From the NCBI RefSeq assembly GCF_013204855.1, contig NZ_JABMKZ010000002.1, forward strand, positions 698,788 to 741,181: DNA of 42,394 nucleotides. The letters run 5' to 3'. Below the pieces are notes generated by a model. That model made no database searches. It saw only the letters and a list, made by a program, of their open reading frames with translations, and was not told the DNA's origin. The translations under genes were made by a program, and so were the position numbers. This document shows positions 34,395 to 42,394 of this stretch, one piece after another (the first letter of the stretch is position 1; each line of letters opens with the position of its first letter). This DNA comes from Paenibacillus alba. GTDB taxonomy: Bacteria; Bacillota; Bacilli; Paenibacillales; NBRC-103111.

Positions 34395-34775
34395 CTATTT
34401 ATCAAGCTGTTCTAGAAATTCTAACCGATTCCCAAATGGATCATGCATAAAAAAACGCCGGACCCCTTCATCATAACGCGCCTCATCATCGATAACTGAA
34501 ATGTCCGATTGAATCAAGTATTCCCTTAATTTATCGAGATGTTGAACTCGAAAAGCGGGATGTGCTTTGGTCGCGGCAGCAAAATCCTTCTGAACGCCAA
34601 TATGCACCTGATGTGCGCCGCATTGCACCCATATGCCGCCACGCGCTTGCAGCAGCTCAGGCTTCGGGATCTCCTGCCAGCCTAGCAAGTCAACGAAAAA
34701 ACTTCTTGCTTGCTCTTCGCAGCCTTCAGGAGCAGCCAATTGAACGTGATCTAAACCAATGAACGAATAAGTCAT
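34395..34775 (-). CDS. VOC-family protein (glyoxalase/bleomycin resistance fold)
   Basis: The protein is about 126 residues with the paired beta-alpha-beta-beta-beta layout. GLDHVQLAAPEG at the N terminus carries the first metal-type His, HQVHIGV follows near the middle, and FFMHDPFGNRLEFLEQ ends with the metal-type Glu. The family includes glyoxalases, dioxygenases and drug-binding proteins, so function is open. The ATG at 34775 has AGAGGTGA upstream; the reading to 34796 places that site within the gene. Confidence 0.85.
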   Translation of the reverse strand: MTYSFIGLDHVQLAAPEGCEEQARSFFVDLLGWQEIPKPELLQARGGIWVQCGAHQVHIGVQKDFAAATKAHPAFRVQHLDKLREYLIQSDISVIDDEARYDEGVRRFFMHDPFGNRLEFLEQLDK

Positions 34776-34862
34776 CGCATCACCTCTTTGTTTCATTGTA
34801 TGAAATCAAGTTTCATTATATTCATTTTAAACGATAATTGAAGTAAAATCTACCTCTCGCAG

Positions 34863-34902
34863 CAAAAAACCTTCAACACCACGAAACGCGTGGTACTGAA
34901 GG
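34863..34902 (-). terminator. Terminator after the dioxygenase gene
   Basis: CCTTCA/TGAAGG and ACCACG/CGTGGT arms form a nearly perfect stem around a short loop. TTTTTTGC follows on the minus strand, about 30 nt past the stop at 34935. Confidence 0.85.
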
Positions 34903-34934
34903 CTCATCTTTCATCCTATAATCCTCTAAATCGT

Positions 34935-35711
34935 CTACAACAAATAAAAGCCATCCGTTTCTTTGCCTTTCAAACTATAGCGTTGGTAATGCTGGTAATG
35001 GGCCTTGTACAAATCGCCATTTTTGCTTGGAGAATAGGTCAAGTACAGCTGTTTCCGGCTGACATCCGACACATTCGCTCCGCTTTGATGGGGAGTAAAC
35101 GAGTGGAATATAATGATATCCCCCGGATTCGTTTCCACAATTGCACCGGTCTTCAGATCGATTTCCGCAATTTCATCCGCATTCATATTACGCAGTTCTC
35201 CAGCCGTGGAACGCAGTCTTTGGTGATAGCCAGGGAACAATTCCAGGCCTCCGTTAACCGTTGTTGCCCCATCAATGGCTACCATGACGGAAATCAAACC
35301 TTCGATTGGGAACCCTTGCCACCACGCTGCATCCTGATGCATGGCATAGCCATTTGAGCCTGGCAGCTTAAAGATCAGCTTATCTTTGAACAGCGTCGGC
35401 TCATCCAGATAAATATCTCTCAGCGGCGATAAAATACGCTCATCTTTCACTAAATCAGCAAAAACAGCCGAAATATCATGCACAGGATCCAAACGCTCAA
35501 TGGCAACACGTCCATCCGCATAACCCTTATGTCCCGCACGGATATTGTATTTATCGGTATAGTCACTAAGCGTAAGCATCTGATCGCATTCGGTTTGGAT
35601 CACCTTCGCTTCCTGCTCTGAGAACACGCCTCTTAGCACGAGATATCCCTGTTCGTTATAGGTCTGCAATTGCTCTTCTGTCAAAATGTTCAATGCTGTC
35701 TTTTTCATCAT
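34935..35711 (-). CDS. Phytanoyl-CoA dioxygenase-family (PhyH-like) Fe(II)/2-oxoglutarate oxygenase
   Basis: The protein has 258 residues. The iron-binding triad is visible as His125-x-Asp127 (AMHQDAAWW) and His208 (FTPHQSGANVS), with Arg219 as the likely 2-oxoglutarate anchor. The family hydroxylates diverse small molecules, so the substrate is unknown. A GAGGCGG lies just upstream of the ATG. It is divergent from an AraC gene, which suggests dedicated regulation. Confidence 0.88.
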   Translation of the reverse strand: MMKKTALNILTEEQLQTYNEQGYLVLRGVFSEQEAKVIQTECDQMLTLSDYTDKYNIRAGHKGYADGRVAIERLDPVHDISAVFADLVKDERILSPLRDIYLDEPTLFKDKLIFKLPGSNGYAMHQDAAWWQGFPIEGLISVMVAIDGATTVNGGLELFPGYHQRLRSTAGELRNMNADEIAEIDLKTGAIVETNPGDIIIFHSFTPHQSGANVSDVSRKQLYLTYSPSKNGDLYKAHYQHYQRYSLKGKETDGFYLL

Positions 35712-35858
35712 CTTTTCCGCCTCTCATTTGTTTTTTTGCTAATTCACTGAAGTGTTCGTCTTGTTTATAAGCTAATAATAAAGCCACTTATTCCCTTTAT
35801 CCATGCAGTAAGTTATACTATTTCATATACTTTTTTGCGCCGAAATGGAGGTCAATTC

Positions 35859-36638
35859 GTGAGTTGGAAAATCAAGTTCATGCGCTACTATTATGGTAAA
35901 CAAAGAGAACAGTTTTCTCTTGCAGAAGATACCTACACAGGCTGGTGCATGCTGGCTGCCGAATCCGGCAAATTCAGCTTTTCTGTGGAAGGCACCGATC
36001 AAGGGGAGCAAACAGCAGAGTTTGGCGAGTTGGTTTATTGTCCACCTGGGCGCACGCTGAAGCGGCGAGCTTTGGAACCCGTCACCTTTCACTTTGCCGA
36101 ATTCTCGCATGAGGGCATTTGGACACTTCCAAGCAAAATACGCATTGCAGATGTTGGCAGACTCAGCTCAACCTATCGTTATTTGCAGAATTGGCAGGAG
36201 GAAGATAACGCAGGAGCTGCTCAGACTGAAGAGGTTCAACATCTTCTGGAAGACTTAACTTACATAGCCAATCGTGAATTTAATGCTGCCAAATGCGACA
36301 CATCAGGCAAAATTGACCCCTTGATGAATCAGGCTGCAGCCTTTATTGAAAGGCAGGCTTTTGAGCCTGATCTGTCATTGCAGCAACTAGCAGAAACGCT
36401 CCGAATCGGGGCTTCCCAGCTTACAAGGCGGTTTCAAGCCGCTTTTGGCATGTCGCCCGTCAAATACGTCACGAAGGTCAGGCTGGCCCGAGCTAGATTG
36501 CTGCTAGTTGAATCCACAGATACACTGGATGCCATCGCAGAACAATGCGGGTTCCAGAATGCTTTCTACTTCAGCCGCGTTTTCTCGCAGCATATGCAAA
36601 TAAGCCCTTCGATTTACCGAAGGACTTTCCGCGTATGA
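35859..36638 (+). CDS. AraC-family transcriptional regulator
   Basis: The protein is about 259 residues. An N-terminal cupin-like sensor (GELVYCPPGRTLKRRALEPVTFHFAEF near residues 56-85) is followed by a C-terminal double helix-turn-helix (LSLQQLAETLRIGASQLTRRF and LDAIAEQCGFQNAFYFSRVF). The GTG at 35859 has a perfect GGAGGTCAATTC upstream; the TTG at 35835 precedes that site. It is divergent from the PhyH-like oxygenase gene across 147 bp and probably controls it. Confidence 0.85.
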   Translation: MSWKIKFMRYYYGKQREQFSLAEDTYTGWCMLAAESGKFSFSVEGTDQGEQTAEFGELVYCPPGRTLKRRALEPVTFHFAEFSHEGIWTLPSKIRIADVGRLSSTYRYLQNWQEEDNAGAAQTEEVQHLLEDLTYIANREFNAAKCDTSGKIDPLMNQAAAFIERQAFEPDLSLQQLAETLRIGASQLTRRFQAAFGMSPVKYVTKVRLARARLLLVESTDTLDAIAEQCGFQNAFYFSRVFSQHMQISPSIYRRTFRV

Positions 36639-36815
36639 GGCGATAGTACCAAAAAGAACTATGATCCTCTATTTGACTCAAAATCGCCTATTTGCAGCTG
36701 AAAGGGAAGTGGGATCCGCTATTTCACCTCTCTAGGAAGAAATTCCAGCAAATCAGACACATTAGCGTACCGTAGTTCCGCTTGATTAGCTAAATGGCTC
36801 GTTTGAGCACGAATA

Positions 36816-36832
36816 AGGGAACATAGTTCCCT
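36816..36832. other. Small hairpin in the AraC / GGDEF-EAL gap
   Basis: AGGGAAC and GTTCCCT form a perfect 7-bp stem with a 3-nt loop, without a T-tract. The remaining part of 36639-36882 holds no gene. Confidence 0.3.
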
Positions 36833-36882
36833 CCCGGCGATGCGTTACAATGTTAGTTCGAACCAAAGCACCAATAGGCGGA

Positions 36883-39320
36883 TCAATTACGCACCTTCTC
36901 GCCAACAATCCGCATCGGAGCAAAAAACACATTCTCCACTTCATCGGCAGGCAGCGGTCGGCTAAAATAATAACCTTGTATTTTCTTGCAATCATTCTCC
37001 ATTAGAATTTCAAGCTGTTCCTTCGTTTCGATGCCTTCCGCAATCACATCCATATTCAAAAACTGCGCCATCGAGATGATCGTGGAAACAATGGCTTTAT
37101 CATTCTCATTTTCCGTAATATCTCGAATAAAAGAGCGATCAATCTTCAGCTTGTGAATCGGAAGCAGCTTCAAATAACTAAGAGAGCTGTACCCTGTCCC
37201 GAAATCATCCAAACTGATTCGAACCCCGTACTCCGTTAATTGATTCAGTATGGGACTTGAGATGGTTGGGTCCATCATCATGCTTTCCGTTATTTCCAGC
37301 TCCAAATATTGTGGTTCCAGTCTAGTTTCCTCCAGAATGGCTTTGATTTGTTCAATTAAATTAGATTGATGGAATTGCTGGGATGAAAGATTAACCGAAA
37401 CCGGAATAAGAGGTCCTCCCGCGCTATGCCACTCTTTCATTTGCCGGCAAGCTTCACGGAGTACCCACGTCCCCATTTCATAAATCAACCCCGTCTCCTC
37501 TGCAATCGGGATGAAAAGGCCTGGAGATAAGGTGCCTTTAGTTGGATGCCCCCAGCGTACCAGCGCTTCGACGCCAATCATTTGGCTGTCGCCTGCACGG
37601 ATTTGCGGTTGATAGTACAGAAACAGTTCATTTTGGGGAATGGCTTTCCTTAAGTCATTTTCTAATTCAATTTTTTCTTGTAGGTGATTGTTTAATTCCT
37701 GGCTGTAAAATTGAAAGCCATTTTTGCCATTTTTCTTCACCTCATACATCGCGGTGTCCGCATGCTTAAGCAGTTGAACGGCATTTTCGCCATCAAGCGG
37801 ATATAGGGCGATTCCGATGCTCGCAGTGACGTAGAAATCATTTTCTTTGAGTCGATATGGAAGCGCGATGACCTGAATGATGCGTTCCGCCAATTCCGAA
37901 ATCTCTTCTGTACTTTCATTTTCATATAAAAGCGTAAACTCGTCACCGCCAATTCTGGCAAGTGTGACTTGGAAATCACTTATACATGTGCGAATCCGTT
38001 CACTCATCTCCTGTAAAAAAAGATCGCCATACGTATGGCCCAGTGAATCATTAATCATTTTAAAACGATCGATATCCATAACCATAACAGCAAACTGTTT
38101 CGGTTGGCTAGCTATCTTTTGAGCAAGAACCTCGTTGAACATCCGCCTGTTCGGCATCCCAGTCAACTCATCGTGATAAGCCTGATATTCGATACGATCC
38201 ATCGCTAATTTCTCTGACGTAATGTCCCGCGCAATGATATTATTTCCTACAACTTTTCCTTCCAGTATGACGGGCACATTAATCACGCTTAGGTTCACTT
38301 TATCTCCATTTTGATGAATAATGACGGTTTCATACCTCTGCAATTCCCCGCCTAGCGAGCTTATGAAGAAATTTTTGGTACGCTCTTGCTCTTCCATCAC
38401 AATGATGGGATAAAGCTTATCAACGGTTTGATGCTGAAACCAATCCCTTGGTAATCCGGTTAATCTAGATACCGCTGGATTGGAGCCTTTTATTCGATAG
38501 TCGAGGTCCACCGTGAGGATGCCATCCTGATTGTTCTCGAACAATGACCTGTACCACTTTTCATTCTCCAGGAGCTCAAAGTCCTTGCGCGTTAAACGAT
38601 TTGAAATGAAAATTCCAAATAAAGACAACCCTAAAGTAAGCAGCGTTCCGCCTGTGATGAAATAGGCCAGAAATCTTTGATCTAGGATCATCCCTGTCGT
38701 TAAGGTTGACTTCACTCCCATGTGAAATTCAGCTGCAACCATTCCTGTGTAATGCATGCCAACTATGGCAGCTCCCATGATGAGTCCACTACCCAGCTTC
38801 TCCCAAACCTTTCGGGAGCCAGTCCCTTTTCGGAAGTAAAAAGATAGCCACAATGCCGCTATAGAGGCGACGATAGCAATTAGAATGGATAAACTAAAAT
38901 ACAACGGACGATAGGATATATCAATCTGCATCGCTGCCATGCCAATATAATGCATAGCAGAAATACCGGCAGCCAGCAGAACGCCAGCTAGCAGCAATTG
39001 AGTCCACTTCAGCTCGCTTCGACCCACCACAAATAAGGCAATGAACGAAGCAGCAATAGCCACAATGACAGACTGGATGACCGTAACAAATTATAAGCAA
39101 CCGGGACGCTCAATGAAAAAGCAAGCATGCCCACAAAATGCATCGACCATATGCCCATCCCCATGGCAATCGCCCCAAAGAGCTGCCATAACCATCGGTA
39201 TCCCCCTTTGGAGCTGCTTATTTTCCCGACTAAATCAAGAACCGTATAGGATGCTACTACGGCAACTATATAAGAAAAAATGACTAGCGCCACATCATAA
39301 GAACCATGTATATGCTCCAT
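36883..39320 (-). pseudogene. MHYT-PAS-GGDEF-EAL cyclic-di-GMP protein, frameshifted
   Basis: Read across one frameshift the protein is about 812 residues. It has an MHYT integral-membrane sensor (MHFVGM, MHYIGM and MHYTGM repeats), a PAS domain, a GGDEF domain with intact GGDEF motif and an EAL domain with intact EAL motif. The start ATG at 39320 has AGAGGAA upstream. Frame 1 runs to SVPVAYNL and then loses homology; the MHYT sequence resumes as VTVIQSVIVAIAASFIALF in another frame. One base appears missing in the TAATTT stretch at 39088-39093. It may be a pseudogene, a phase-variable gene or a sequencing error. If frame is restored it would make and degrade c-di-GMP. No RxxD inhibitory site is seen before the GGDEF motif. 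Confidence 0.75.
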
Positions 39321-39462
39321 GTTTATTCCTCTTTTCAATGCTTCTGTTACCTTAATTATTCATGGCGCACTAATCAATTCCCTCTTTTTAGCAATCCTTT
39401 ATTTCTGATAAAAATAGCTTGATCTGCTTGTTTCCTTCCGCTTCTCATGGTTTGAAGACGAG

Positions 39463-39491
39463 TTGGCATTGTGATACAGTTCTCATAACAT
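39463..39491 (+). promoter_or_regulatory. Promoter of the XRE regulator gene
   Basis: TTGGCA (39463-39468) and TAACAT (39486-39491) are separated by 17 nt, about 50 nt upstream of the start codon. Confidence 0.5.
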
Positions 39492-39540
39492 CGTACATAA
39501 ACGCTGACATTACATACAAAGATTTGAGATGAGGTAGCCT

Positions 39541-40356
39541 ATGTTTAAAGATAATAACAAATCAAAAACGTTGGGTGCTTTTCTAAAATCACGCAGAAAT
39601 CGCCTTCAGCCTGAACAAGCAGGCTTTAACCGCTCCTATGGCCAACGAAGAACGCCGGGGCTTCGACGAGAAGAAGTGGCTACGCTTGCTGGTGTTAGTG
39701 CAACCTATTACACTTGGTTGGAACAAGGAAGAGAAATCACTGCCTCCAAAGATATCATCGAAAATATTGCTAAAGCGCTGCAATTGACCCCCGATGAGAG
39801 AAAGCATCTGCTCCACCTTTGGAATCCAAATGAGACGACTGCGAATGCCTCCAGCCCTATTCTTCTAAACCCACAGTGGCACAACATTATTCAGCAGCTG
39901 AGCTACCCCTCATTCATAAGCAATGATCGGTGCGAAGTGCTTGCCTGGAATAACGCGGCTAATGAACTTATTATCGATTTCTCTTCCCTTGCGGATTCTG
40001 AGCGAGTCATGATCCGAATCTTGTTTGTTGACCCCGAATTACGTCTGAGAATGGTCAACTGGGAAGAGTTTGCCATGTATTCGGTCGCTGTTTTTAGAAC
40101 TTATTATGATAAGCACCTGGATGATCCTTGGTTTGCAGAGACGGTAATGGCGCTTTCCGAGGAAAGTCTGGAGTTTGCGGCCATGTGGGAGTTGTACAAC
40201 ATTGAGCACAAAAAGGTGAATCGGGTTCTTTTCCAACTTCCTGACACTATAGCCACCGCATACGATATAAACTCCACATCCATTCTCTCTGACAATTCTG
40301 ACCTGCACGTATGCATTTATACCCCTGTTCTCGAAGAAGACAACGGCTTAAGTTAG
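39541..40356 (+). CDS. XRE-family regulator with MmyB-like ligand-binding domain
   Basis: The protein has 271 residues. The N-terminal ~90 residues form an XRE helix-turn-helix (RRTPGLRREEVATLAGVSATYYTWLEQG is the hallmark of this subgroup). The remainder is an MmyB-like PAS-type domain (VLAWNNAANELI, LFVDPELRLRMVNWEEFA). Such regulators are common next to short-chain dehydrogenases or aldo/keto reductases, and here an aldo/keto reductase gene follows 131 bp downstream on the same strand. GAGG lies before the ATG. Confidence 0.9.
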   Translation: MFKDNNKSKTLGAFLKSRRNRLQPEQAGFNRSYGQRRTPGLRREEVATLAGVSATYYTWLEQGREITASKDIIENIAKALQLTPDERKHLLHLWNPNETTANASSPILLNPQWHNIIQQLSYPSFISNDRCEVLAWNNAANELIIDFSSLADSERVMIRILFVDPELRLRMVNWEEFAMYSVAVFRTYYDKHLDDPWFAETVMALSEESLEFAAMWELYNIEHKKVNRVLFQLPDTIATAYDINSTSILSDNSDLHVCIYTPVLEEDNGLS

Positions 40357-40385
40357 CCTACAGTTCCAAACTGCCGTTAGTCAGC

Positions 40386-40404
40386 CTAGTAATCGTATTA
40401 CTAG
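40386..40404. promoter_or_regulatory. 19-bp perfect palindrome upstream of the second aldo/keto reductase
   Basis: CTAGTAAT and ATTACTAG flank a 3-nt centre (CGT). It lies between the XRE gene and the reductase, 84-102 nt before the reductase start, and is a good candidate operator for a dimeric regulator such as the neighbouring XRE protein. Confidence 0.5.
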
Positions 40405-40487
40405 CATAATCGTACTGTGGTTGCTTCTAGATATGTCGATTAGACTAAGTACGTGTTCATTATTTCAAAGAAAAGAGGAACCCTACG

Positions 40488-41444
<957 letters not shown>

Positions 41445-41525
41445 TGATATCATGCAAAAGAAGCCTCCGACAACGTTCAGCTGGAACACAGGGAGGAACG
41501 CAAAAGGATTCCGCGTGAAGAATTT

Positions 41526-41668
41526 GAAAGCCTGCAAAGTGCAGGCTTTTCGATCAAATTGTGTGAAACCATCAGAAAGCCTGCGATTATGCGATTATGC
41601 AGGCTTTTTAAGCTTTTCCATACTAAAAACGAAAAAAGGTCACGAAAGGATGCATAATTGCAGGAATT
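41526..41668. repeat. Hairpin-rich repeat, inverted copy
   Basis: The right end (41640-41668) is the reverse complement of the CCTGCAATTATGCATCCTTT module at the window start. The left part has hairpins GCCTGCAAAGTGCAGGC and a second CCTGC...GCAGG with an internal 8-bp duplication (GCGATTAT twice). It is a rearranged member of the same family. Confidence 0.7.
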
Positions 41669-41712
41669 AGGCGAAACAAACGGCGTGAAGCAAAACTCAC
41701 AGCTTGGGCGGG

Positions 41713-41858
41713 ACTCCAACCACTTCAGCTACTCCAGTCACTACAACCATTCCTGCTACTCCAACCACTTTAACCACTTCAGCCACTTCAACTACACCAT
41801 CCACTTCAGCCATTCCAGCCACTCCAACCACTTCAGTCACTCCAGTCACTTCAACCAG
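41713..41858 (+). repeat. 9-bp tandem repeat (Thr/Pro/Ser/Ala coding potential)
   Basis: About 16 imperfect copies of ACTTCAGCC / ACTCCAACC-type 9-mers run head to tail. In one frame they read as Thr-Pro-Thr and Thr-Ser-Ala triplets resembling a cell-surface linker, but that frame is preceded by a stop at 41688-41690 and has no ATG. It may be a decayed surface-protein linker or a simple microsatellite. Confidence 0.7.
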
Positions 41859-41890
41859 CCACATTTAAATAATCGTTTGGTTATCTTTAC

Positions 41891-41938
41891 AAAAAAAAAG
41901 GAGCTAGCACAAAACCAAGGTTAGCGAATGTGCCAGCT
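41891..41938 (-). terminator. Minus-strand rho-independent terminator
   Basis: AGCTGGCACA pairs with TGTGCTAGCT (one G-U) around a 17-nt loop, followed by nine Ts on the minus strand. It would end a minus-strand transcript entering from the right, for example that of the gene ending at 42284. Confidence 0.7.
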
Positions 41939-41958
41939 ATAGGTACCACCGATTTTAC

Positions 41959-42049
41959 AAAGCCTGCAAAAGTGCAGGATTTTTCTATCAAATCGTGTGA
42001 AACCATTAGAAAGCCTGCGATTATGCAGGCTTTTAAAGCTTTTCCATCC
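41959..42049. repeat. Hairpin-rich repeat, short inverted copy
   Basis: CCTGCAAAAGTGCAGG and CCTGCGATTATGCAGG hairpins separated by a linker (ATCAAATCGTGTGAAACCAT) nearly identical to the linker at 41551-41571. It is therefore a partial duplicate of the neighbouring copy. The rest of 42050-42283 shows no gene. Confidence 0.7.
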
Positions 42050-42283
42050 TAAAATCAATAGCTTTGCATTGAAGCTTACATGTGCGAACTAGGCCCCATC
42101 CCTATCTCGAAGCAAATAGATCCAGAACCTAAAAGAGGTTGAATTGGATACTTTGCCTTGACTTCGATTATTAAACTGAATATTCAGAAATTAACATTCG
42201 CACAGTAAACTAAAAAAGGTAAGGGGTGCTTCGATGGGAGCGAGGTACGTTACCGGATACATTTAGTAGTTTGTTTTCCAGTA

Positions 42284-42394
42284 TTATTCAATTATCCAAT
42301 GAACAGCTTTGAACACCTCGGGGTGCTTTCGAGGACGGCCTCTCTTCTTCTTTCTCTTACGCCCTGTACTAGTTTTTGTCTTTACCACAACCAA
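42284..42394 (-). CDS. C-terminal end of an unidentified basic protein (partial)
   Basis: An open minus-strand frame enters from the window edge and ends in TAA at 42284-42286. The 36 visible residues are very basic, with GRKRKKKRGRPRKHPEVF resembling an AT-hook or the basic tail of a DNA-binding protein or transposase. The family cannot be named from this piece. The frame is supported only by its composition and by the terminator further downstream. Confidence 0.35.
   Translation of the reverse strand: MVVVKTKTSTGRKRKKKRGRPRKHPEVFKAVHWIIE

Noticed and set aside
41658..41924. 88-residue ORF rich in His/Phe/Ser over the tandem array
   Set aside because: It is one frame of the 9-bp repeat with no ribosome site; composition reflects the repeat only.
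42220..42320. Insertion-sequence end suggested by two GGGGTGCTT motifs
   Set aside because: The two motifs are direct rather than inverted, and no transposase is recognisable in the window.

Overview
The window looks like a chromosomal segment of a Paenibacillus-like member of the Bacillota. I infer this from strong GGAGG-type ribosome binding sites, moderate GC content, YesM/YesN-type two-component pairs, several AraC regulators, a Bce-type antibiotic-response module and CAZymes for plant cell-wall side chains. No tRNA, rRNA, CRISPR array or complete insertion sequence was recognised. Most genes lie on the minus strand.

Layout. 1-632: two ~217-bp copies of a hairpin-rich repeat built on CCTGC...GCAGG modules. 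633-8193: a polysaccharide-utilisation region with a membrane-bound AraC regulator, a GH95-like glycosidase preceded by a candidate CcpA (cre) site, the deleted and frameshifted remnant of a second GH95 gene, a cupin-AraC regulator and a GH105 unsaturated rhamnogalacturonyl hydrolase. 8359-9342: an aldo/keto reductase. 9489-13905: a bceRSAB-like peptide-antibiotic sensing and resistance operon. 14076-16076: a membrane-anchored FAD oxidase followed by a half-length MFS protein. 16236-16422: a third copy of the hairpin repeat. 16524-18307: GH51 arabinofuranosidase plus a small Cys-rich protein, with a promoter overlapped by a cre-like site. 18421-18805: a membrane-protein-like fragment, twin 77-bp palindromic repeats and a terminator. 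18865-21464: an MFS transporter, a MarR regulator and a nitroreductase, with two identical 22-bp operator-like sites. 21533-23855: a SulP transporter and a nitronate monooxygenase.

24058-33411 is the most system-like segment. It holds a YesM-type sensor kinase, a YesN-type response regulator, an AfuA-like binding lipoprotein, an ATPase, a fused double permease, a second membrane-anchored binding protein and a PP2C-type phosphatase. The transporter and regulators resemble hexose-phosphate import (AfuABC) and sensing (HptRSA) systems. The last two genes are not standard parts of those systems and have their own candidate promoter.

33616-36638: a methyltransferase, a VOC protein, and a phytanoyl-CoA dioxygenase divergent from an AraC regulator. 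36883-39320: an MHYT-PAS-GGDEF-EAL cyclic-di-GMP gene split by a frameshift. 39541-41444: an MmyB-type XRE regulator and an aldo/keto reductase, with a 19-bp palindrome between them. 41445-42394: repeat copies in inverted orientation, a 9-bp Thr/Pro-type tandem repeat, a minus-strand terminator and the C-terminal end of an unidentified basic protein leaving the window.

Functionally, the left part supports uptake-independent trimming of pectin, arabinan or fucosylated side chains under local AraC and probable CcpA control. The remainder is stress response, transport and signalling. All functional calls rest on motif recognition by eye. No database search was possible.
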